Shown here one piece after another: positions 58,429-64,000 of a stretch of 64,000 nucleotides of DNA. Position numbers and translations under genes: made by a program. The notes under the pieces are model-generated. The model ran no database searches. It was not told the DNA's origin and saw only the letters and a program-made list of their open reading frames with translations. Origin of the DNA: Polyangium sp. 15x6 (GTDB taxonomy: Bacteria; Myxococcota_A; Polyangia; Polyangiales; Polyangiaceae); NCBI RefSeq assembly GCF_029960785.1, contig NZ_JASBQE010000041.1, positions 40,898 through 104,897 of the forward strand, in the 5' to 3' direction. Every line of letters begins with the position of its first letter. The first letter of the stretch is position 1.

Positions 58429-60105
58429 ATGATCCTGTCCCGTTTCTGGTACCTCGCCCTCGCCATCGTGGCTGGCTTCGCGGCCTTCATCCTCATGCTC
58501 GCCGCGCAGATGTACAACCGCGCCGGCCTCCGCGCGATGAGCGACTCGCTCGCCGCCGACTCGAGCGCCGTCGGTTGGTACCTCAAAGACGACGCGCGCA
58601 ACCGTTCGAGCGCGCTCATTCCGATCGCGCTCTCGCCCGAGCTGCGCACGCAGCTCGCCAAGGCGTCGGGCGAGCCGAAGCTCTCGCGCGACATCATCTC
58701 GGAGGGGCAGAAGGCGCTGAAGAAGCTCGCCACCGAGGTGCCGGCGGACCTCACGTTCGACGCGCTCCGGGCCGTCGACGCGAACGGCCGCATCATCGCC
58801 GCCGTCGGCGTCGTGAACGACCTGCCCATCGAGGACGCGGATCTCGGTGGCTACCCCGTCGTCGCCGACGCGCTGCACGGCTGGATTCGTGACGACGCGT
58901 GGGTCTCGAAGGGCCGCATCTACCGCGTCGTCACGCGCCCCGTCGAGGCGGAGGTCAACGGCGAGCCCGTCGGCGCCGTCGTCGGCATCAAGATCGTCGA
59001 CGACAGGTTCGCGCAGGGCGTCTCGAAGCGCACGGGCGCCGCGGTCGCCTTCTACGCCGACGGCGCGCGCGTCGCGTCCTGGGCCCCCGAAGGGTTCGAC
59101 AAGTCGAACATGGATCAGATCACCCAGGATCTGAAGCAGCTCGACGACAACAAGGACTACCAGGAGAAGGGCCGCAGCGAGCCGCGCGTCATCGCCTCGC
59201 ACCTCGGCGTCGTCTACGCGCGCATGGCCGGCGAGGCCTGGGATCTCGGCGCGGGGTTCGCCGTCGGGCGCCTCGCGGTCTCCGTCTCGGGGCCGCTCGA
59301 CTTCCTCGGCAAGGCCGACGACACGGACAAGAAAAACGTCTCGTGGCTCTTCGTCGTCGTCTTCGTCGTCGGGCTCGCGGGCCTCGGCATCTTCTTCTCG
59401 GTCCTCGAGCACACGCAGCCGCTCGCCACGTTCGGCAAGGAGGCCATCCGCCTCGCGAAGGGCGAGGTCGATGTGCTCGCGCCGAGCAAGTTCCGCGGCG
59501 CATACAAGAAGGTCGCCTCCGACATCAACGACGGCATCGACAAGATCGCGGCCAAGGGCGGCGCGCCGCGTCGCGCGGCCGATCTCGAGACGGTCCTCGG
59601 TCCGATCCCGGCCGCGCCCACGATGAGCGCCTTCGCCGTGCCCGGCCCCGGCGAGACCTCGTCGCAGGCGATCACGGTCCCGAACAGCGCCCCCGCGAAG
59701 CCGCTGCCGAAGGCCCTGCCGAAGCCGAAGCCGCGTCCCGGCTCGACCACGCAGGACCCGGTCGAGTCCGTGCCCGAGGGCGCGCCCGAGGCCGTGTCCG
59801 CGCCCGCGGCGCCGCCGCCGCTGCCCAAGGCCGCCGCCGAGCCTGCGGCCGCCGAGCCTGCGGATGCTGCGGATGCGGGCGAGGTCGACGAACTCACCGA
59901 GTGGCAGAAGGTCTACGAAGAGTTCGTCGCCATGAAGCAGCAGTGCGGCGAGCCGACGGCGGGCATGACGTTCGACAAGTTCAAGTCGACGCTGCAACGC
60001 AACAAGGACGCGCTCGTGCAGCGGCACGGCGTGACGCGCGTGAAGTTCACGGTGTACGCGAAGGAAGGCAAGGCCGCGCTGAAGGCCTCGCCGGTCAACA
60101 AGTAA
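58429..60105 (+). CDS. MXAN_5187-type inner-membrane protein with periplasmic sensor-like domain
   Basis: 558 residues. One helix at the N-terminus (about 6-28), a periplasmic domain of about 260 residues that looks like a Cache/PAS-like sensor, a second helix (about 305-325), a HAMP-like stretch, a long Ala/Pro-rich linker, and a final 65-residue domain with EWQKVYEEFVAMKQQCGEP and KFTVYAKEGKAALKASP, which I recall from MXAN_5187-type proteins. It resembles a receptor without a kinase output. It lies 16 nt after the cupredoxin-like gene. Confidence 0.75.
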   Translation: MILSRFWYLALAIVAGFAAFILMLAAQMYNRAGLRAMSDSLAADSSAVGWYLKDDARNRSSALIPIALSPELRTQLAKASGEPKLSRDIISEGQKALKKLATEVPADLTFDALRAVDANGRIIAAVGVVNDLPIEDADLGGYPVVADALHGWIRDDAWVSKGRIYRVVTRPVEAEVNGEPVGAVVGIKIVDDRFAQGVSKRTGAAVAFYADGARVASWAPEGFDKSNMDQITQDLKQLDDNKDYQEKGRSEPRVIASHLGVVYARMAGEAWDLGAGFAVGRLAVSVSGPLDFLGKADDTDKKNVSWLFVVVFVVGLAGLGIFFSVLEHTQPLATFGKEAIRLAKGEVDVLAPSKFRGAYKKVASDINDGIDKIAAKGGAPRRAADLETVLGPIPAAPTMSAFAVPGPGETSSQAITVPNSAPAKPLPKALPKPKPRPGSTTQDPVESVPEGAPEAVSAPAAPPPLPKAAAEPAAAEPADAADAGEVDELTEWQKVYEEFVAMKQQCGEPTAGMTFDKFKSTLQRNKDALVQRHGVTRVKFTVYAKEGKAALKASPVNK

Positions 60106-60141
60106 ACCAGAGCATCGGCAATCGGCAGGAGCGGCAGAGCG

Positions 60142-61689
60142 ATGGGCGCGAGGAATCTCGTCGTGGGGGCGTTCGTGGGGTCGGTCTTGCTCGGGGGCGC
60201 GGGCGTCGCGCGCGCCTCCTCCGGGATCGACTCTCCCGACAACGGCGTCGTGCAGGTCGGCCGCGGCAATACCTACGTCGCGCGCGCCGACGATCCGCTC
60301 GCCGCGTACTACAACCCGGCGGGCCTCGCGTTCCAGAAGTCGGGCGTGCACGTCGGCGCGCACCTCATGTTCATGGATCGCTGCTTCTCGCGGCGCGACG
60401 TGAACGGCCAGCCCGTCTCGCCGGGCGGCGGCATTCCCGGCCCCGGTGCGGCGGGCGGCCCCTCCGACCCCGTCTGCGCCGAGAGCACGCCCTTCCCGAA
60501 CCCGCAGATCGCCGCGAACTTCCGCATCACGCGGCAGCTCGCGATCGGCCTCTCCGTCATGGGCCCGCACGGCGTCGGCAAGATGGTCTGGCCCGAGTCG
60601 GTCCCGTACACGAACCAGCTCGGCATCTCGACCACGCAGCCCGCGCCGCAGCGCCACCTCCTCATCGAGAGCGACTCGCTCATCATCAACCCGACGCTCA
60701 GCGTGAGCTACGCGATCAAGGATTGGCTCAGCATCGGCGCAGGCTTCATCTGGGGCGTCGCCTCGATCGACTTCGTCAACTTCACCGAGGCCACCTCGCA
60801 GTTCCCCAGGGACGACTTCGCGGGCAACCAGGAAGTCAAGTCCACGCTCTCGGCCTTCGACGGCTTCGTGCCGGGCGTCGTCGTCGGCGTCCTCGCCTCG
60901 CCGCACAAGCGCCTCGACCTCGGCGCGTGGTTCAAGTGGCAGGACGCGATCTCCACGCGCACGGGCGTGAAGCTCGAATCACTCTACTGGCGCGCGGGCG
61001 GCCAGAAAAACGAGAACCCGTGCCCGATGGGCCCCGCGAACTGCAACATCACCGAGGACGAGGACGCGGGCTCGCTCAAGTTCCGCCTCCCGCTCGAGGC
61101 GCGCCTCGGCTTCCGCTACCACCACCCGCTGCGCGCGGGCTCGCTCGTGCCCAAGACCGGCCCGAAGGTGCGCGACTCGCTCGCCGACGACCTCTTCGAC
61201 ATCGAGGTCGACTTCACCTACGCGCACAACAGCGTCGTCGACGTCCTCGAGGTCCGCTTCGATCCGGGCATCCGCGTGAACGGCACGCCGGGCAACATCC
61301 CCGAGAACGCCGACATCCCGCACAAGTGGAAGAACGTCTTCGGCGTGCGCTTCGGCGGCGACTTCACGATCATCCCCGGCTTCATCGCCGTGCGCGCCGG
61401 CGGGTTTTTCGAAACCAACGGCCAGGACCCGGCGTACCTGAACCCCGATTTCCACCTCGGCAGCAAGGTCGGCGTGGGCGGCGGCGGCACCGTGCGCCTC
61501 GGGCCGGTCGACGTCTCGATTGCCTACCAGCACACGTTCTTCGAACCGCTCGACAACGGCGGCAAGGGTGAGGTTTTGGGCCTCTCCGGTGACGCGACCA
61601 CGAATTATCGCAGCGTGCACAACGTCAATGGCGGACGGCTCGAGTCGAGCCTGAACGAAGTGGCGCTCGGGGCGACTTACCGGTTCTGA
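60142..61689 (+). CDS. FadL/OmpP1-type outer-membrane transport protein
   Basis: 515 residues. Signal peptide ending ARAS, then the N-terminal hatch region with NGVVQVGRGNTYVARADDPLA and YYNPAGLAF, the FadL signature, followed by alternating beta-strands and a terminal aromatic residue (ATYRF). FadL proteins let hydrophobic compounds such as fatty acids cross the outer membrane. A Cys-containing loop (CPMGPANC near residue 295) is unusual. It is the last gene of the envelope operon. Confidence 0.9.
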   Translation: MGARNLVVGAFVGSVLLGGAGVARASSGIDSPDNGVVQVGRGNTYVARADDPLAAYYNPAGLAFQKSGVHVGAHLMFMDRCFSRRDVNGQPVSPGGGIPGPGAAGGPSDPVCAESTPFPNPQIAANFRITRQLAIGLSVMGPHGVGKMVWPESVPYTNQLGISTTQPAPQRHLLIESDSLIINPTLSVSYAIKDWLSIGAGFIWGVASIDFVNFTEATSQFPRDDFAGNQEVKSTLSAFDGFVPGVVVGVLASPHKRLDLGAWFKWQDAISTRTGVKLESLYWRAGGQKNENPCPMGPANCNITEDEDAGSLKFRLPLEARLGFRYHHPLRAGSLVPKTGPKVRDSLADDLFDIEVDFTYAHNSVVDVLEVRFDPGIRVNGTPGNIPENADIPHKWKNVFGVRFGGDFTIIPGFIAVRAGGFFETNGQDPAYLNPDFHLGSKVGVGGGGTVRLGPVDVSIAYQHTFFEPLDNGGKGEVLGLSGDATTNYRSVHNVNGGRLESSLNEVALGATYRF

Positions 61690-61844
61690 AGACCTCGTTC
61701 CAGCGCGGCTGGACGAACGACGCACGACGGTTCCCCAACGTCACGTGAAGAATGACGTCGAGGGCGTTGACACCGGATACGCCGGCACGCTTCGATGCCA
61801 CGGTTATTCTCGGTTGGGGACGAACGAGTCCGGGAGGATTTTGG

Positions 61845-62645
61845 ATGAACGCGCGTGCTTCGTTGATGGTGGTTGGACTGGGTTTTGCGGCCTTTGGCTG
61901 TGCCATTCCCAAGCCCCCGCCGACGGCCCCGGACGAATACGAGTACAAGTTTGAGCACAAAAAGACCGGCGAGCCCCTGAGCGTCGAGGGCGAGAGTTTT
62001 ACGTACACCACGACCGAGCGCGTCGAGCTCGGCGAGGAGCAGATTCGCGACGCGCAGGGTCGTCTCGTCGGATCGAGCCGCATCTACGGCAACCAGCAGG
62101 TCGCGCACCGCGGCTACCAGTGGGGCGTCTACCAGGGCCGGCAGCCGATCGACGTGCTCAGCGCGCTGCACATCGCGCGCGACAGGGCGTTCGAGGATGC
62201 GTTCGAGGAGCGCATCGTGGAGATCCGCGAGAACCACGCGAACTCGATGTCCGTCTACGAGAAGGGCATCAAGGAGAACGCCGGCAAGCGCTCCACGGGC
62301 ATGATCGTGGCGGGCGTCGGCTATGGCATCGCGGGCGGCTGGGCCATCGCCGCGGCGGTCACGAAGGACGATCCCCTCATCCCGACGGCGGGCTCCACGG
62401 CCATCATCATCGGCGGCGTCATCGTCGGCGCGATCGGCACCTGGATTTACTCGGCCGCGCTCGGCGGCATGCGTCGCGAGGCGGACAAGGCCACCCGGAT
62501 GGCCAACGACAAGATCTCGCCCTCCGACTTCCCGAAGCAAACGACCGAGTCGTACCTCCACGACGTCGCCCGCGAGTACAACCGCGGCCTCGTCGCCGAG
62601 CCCCCGCCGCCGCCGAAGGACACGAAGAAGAAGAAGAAAAAGTAG
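61845..62645 (+). CDS. Membrane-associated lipoprotein of unknown function
   Basis: 266 residues from the ATG at 61845, with GGGAGG upstream. Signal II with lipobox FGC at about 17-19. A beta-rich part (about 30-85) is followed by a helical part with many charged residues, two adjacent hydrophobic stretches (about 150-170 and 185-205) and a Lys-only tail. Such a long hydrophobic pair in a lipoprotein is unusual and suggests membrane insertion. No family recognised. Confidence 0.72.
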   Translation: MNARASLMVVGLGFAAFGCAIPKPPPTAPDEYEYKFEHKKTGEPLSVEGESFTYTTTERVELGEEQIRDAQGRLVGSSRIYGNQQVAHRGYQWGVYQGRQPIDVLSALHIARDRAFEDAFEERIVEIRENHANSMSVYEKGIKENAGKRSTGMIVAGVGYGIAGGWAIAAAVTKDDPLIPTAGSTAIIIGGVIVGAIGTWIYSAALGGMRREADKATRMANDKISPSDFPKQTTESYLHDVAREYNRGLVAEPPPPPKDTKKKKKK

Positions 62646-62743
62646 GCCTCGGCGCAGAATTCGCGGCCTTTCCCGCCTCTGTTCGTCCGGGTGGTGCGCG
62701 CGTATCGACGCGGCCGCGCGCCTTCGCTATGACCCGGGCCAGC

Positions 62744-63706
62744 ATGACCGACACACCCGTCCGCAACGTCATCATCATCGGCTCGGGCCCTGCGGGCCTG
62801 ACTGCGTCCATCTACGCCGCGCGCGCGAACCTCAAGCCGCTCTGCATCGAGGGCTTCAACGCGGGCGGGCTCATTCCCGGCGGTCAGCTCATGTTCACGA
62901 CCGACGTCGAGAACTATCCGGGCTTTCCGCAGAAGGTCACGGGTCAGGAGCTCATGCAGCGCTTCCGCGATCAGGCGGAGCACCAGGGCACCGAGATCGT
63001 GACGGCGGACGTGACGAAGGTCGACCTCTCCGCGCGGCCGTTCAAGGTCTGGGTCGACGAAACGCTCTACCTCGCCAAGACCGTGATCGTCGCGACGGGC
63101 GCGCGCGCGAACTACCTCGGCTTGCCGAACGAGGAGCTTCTCAAGAACAAGGGCGTGAGCGCCTGCGCCGTGTGCGACGGCGCGCTCTACCGCGGTCGTG
63201 ACGTCGCCGTCGTCGGCGGCGGCGACACCGCGATGGAGGAGGCGAGTTACCTCGCGGGCCTCTGCAACTCGGTCACGCTCGTGCATCGCCGCGATGACTT
63301 CCGCGCGAGCAAGGCGATGGTCGACCGCGTCGTTTCGAATCCCAAGATCAAGATCCTCTACAGCCACGTGGTCGAGGACGTGCTCGACGTCTCCAAGGAC
63401 GAGGTCACGGGGATCGTCGTGAAGAACCTCAAGACCGGGGAAAAGTCGTCCGTTCCGGTCGCGGCGTTTTTCGTGGCGATCGGCCACACGCCCATGACCG
63501 AGCTCTTCGTCGGGCAGCTCGAGACGCACCCGAACGGCTACCTGAAGACCGTGCCCGGCTCCACGCGCACGAGCGTGCCCGGCGTGTTCGCCGCGGGTGA
63601 CGTGCAGGACTGGACGTACAGGCAAGCGGTCACGGCGGCGGGCACGGGCTGCATGGCCGCGCTCGACGCCGAGCGATTCTTGCAGCAAGAAGGTGGGAGT
63701 CACTGA
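62744..63706 (+). CDS. trxB: Thioredoxin reductase
   Basis: 320 residues. FAD-binding IGSGPAG at 12-18, the redox-active pair C141-A-V-C144, NADPH-binding GGGDTAMEEA and the C-terminal FAAGDVQDW. It transfers electrons from NADPH to thioredoxin. Start: the ATG at 62744 gives the usual short N-terminus; the ATG at 62729 adds five residues. The segment HRRDDFRAS, with two Arg residues after the second Rossmann strand, supports NADPH use. Confidence 0.94.
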   Translation: MTDTPVRNVIIIGSGPAGLTASIYAARANLKPLCIEGFNAGGLIPGGQLMFTTDVENYPGFPQKVTGQELMQRFRDQAEHQGTEIVTADVTKVDLSARPFKVWVDETLYLAKTVIVATGARANYLGLPNEELLKNKGVSACAVCDGALYRGRDVAVVGGGDTAMEEASYLAGLCNSVTLVHRRDDFRASKAMVDRVVSNPKIKILYSHVVEDVLDVSKDEVTGIVVKNLKTGEKSSVPVAAFFVAIGHTPMTELFVGQLETHPNGYLKTVPGSTRTSVPGVFAAGDVQDWTYRQAVTAAGTGCMAALDAERFLQQEGGSH

Positions 63707-63718
63707 CGAAGGCCTTCG

Positions 63719-64000
63719 ATGGACGAGCCCCACGCCGACCCGCGCGACGAGCTCCTCGAGATCGCGACCTCGGTGCGCGCGCTCGTCGAGTGGTACGACA
63801 GCACGGGCGCGTGGGGCTTGCCGCTCGCGCCCGCGCGTAGCCAGGTCGAGCCTGCGTATCCCGCGGCCGAACCCCACGACGCGCCGCCGCCGCCAAACCC
63901 TCGCGCGCCCGCGCCCGCCCCGGATCGGCGCCCCGCCGCGGCGGACGCCTCCTTCGCGCAGCCCGCGCCGTTCACGCCGCCGCCCGAGCGCGCGCCTGCG
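63719..64000 (+). CDS. N-terminal part of a gene cut by the window edge
   Basis: An open frame of 94 codons from the ATG at 63719 to the end with no stop, 12 nt after trxB. It begins MDEPHADPRDELLEIATSVR with a helix carrying ALVEWYDSTGAWGLP, then becomes Pro/Ala-rich. The short helix followed by a Pro-rich linker resembles the N-terminus of family 4 uracil-DNA glycosylases of myxobacteria, but the enzyme domain lies outside the window, so this is only a suggestion. Confidence 0.6.
   Translation, partial: MDEPHADPRDELLEIATSVRALVEWYDSTGAWGLPLAPARSQVEPAYPAAEPHDAPPPPNPRAPAPAPDRRPAAADASFAQPAPFTPPPERAPA

Noticed and set aside
58372..60906. 844-codon minus-strand frame
   Set aside because: Antisense to the MXAN_5187-type and FadL genes; composition unlike a real protein.
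58899..61571. 890-codon plus-strand frame
   Set aside because: Arg-rich alternate frame overlapping two genes with signal peptides and conserved motifs.

Overview
The window is GC-rich, densely coded DNA from what looks like a myxobacterium, most likely of the Polyangiales (Sorangium/Polyangium-like). The signs are membrane-anchored Ser/Thr protein kinases paired with secreted TPR proteins, lipoproteins with Gly-rich linkers and MopE-type Cys/Asp repeats, a MYXO-CTERM-like sorting tail on a Kelch protein, tandem beta-propeller lipoproteins, an MXAN_5187-type membrane protein, and GTG/TTG starts. This placement is inference from gene content; no rRNA or tRNA gene was seen.

Layout. 1-14.9 kb is a signalling block: a partial anti-sigma-like FecR/VIT/VWA membrane protein with its ECF sigma factor, an HtrA-fold protein that has lost its catalytic Ser and His, a PP2C phosphatase, two Ser/Thr kinase plus secreted TPR protein pairs flanking acetyl-CoA synthetase, and a glutaredoxin. 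14.9-19.1 kb holds the most unusual locus: a soluble histidine kinase whose N-terminal half looks like a decayed Mrr/NACHT module, overlapping by 4 nt a response regulator whose output domain is a Shedu-type (DUF4263) PD-(D/E)XK nuclease. 19.1-21.8 kb is a ClpB-family disaggregase. 21.9-28.0 kb is a colinear cluster with a His-Xaa-Ser (Hxs) peptide-modification system: a Tat-exported protein, a short radical SAM protein, a MopE-repeat lipoprotein, two HxsD-like proteins, radical SAM HxsB, and a precursor peptide ending in fourteen Ser-His-Gly triplets.

28.1-37.6 kb is mostly housekeeping: rplU-rpmA with a recognisable promoter and terminator, a Cof-type HAD phosphatase, a single-domain response regulator, a TPR protein, RecD2, an M1 aminopeptidase with a HEAT-like tail, and an SDR. 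37.6-42.6 kb carries three tandem beta-propeller lipoproteins. 42.7-50.3 kb carries a crotonase, ApbE with a methyltransferase, an M20 hydrolase, small membrane and lipoproteins, and Mpl overlapping an inositol-phosphatase-like gene.

50.3-54.9 kb has a cluster of perfect hairpins, a Kelch/MYXO-CTERM lipoprotein, a likely 6S RNA followed by an intrinsic terminator, a TTG-start gene of unknown function and a 43-bp minisatellite. 55-57.5 kb has a GHKL ATPase with a possible nuclease-like tail and a small STAS-like protein. 57.6-64 kb is an envelope operon (Cys-less cupredoxin-like protein, MXAN_5187-type sensor-like protein, FadL porin), then a lipoprotein, thioredoxin reductase and a truncated gene at the window edge.

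The two best candidates for undescribed biology are the histidine kinase / receiver-Shedu pair and the extended Hxs cluster.
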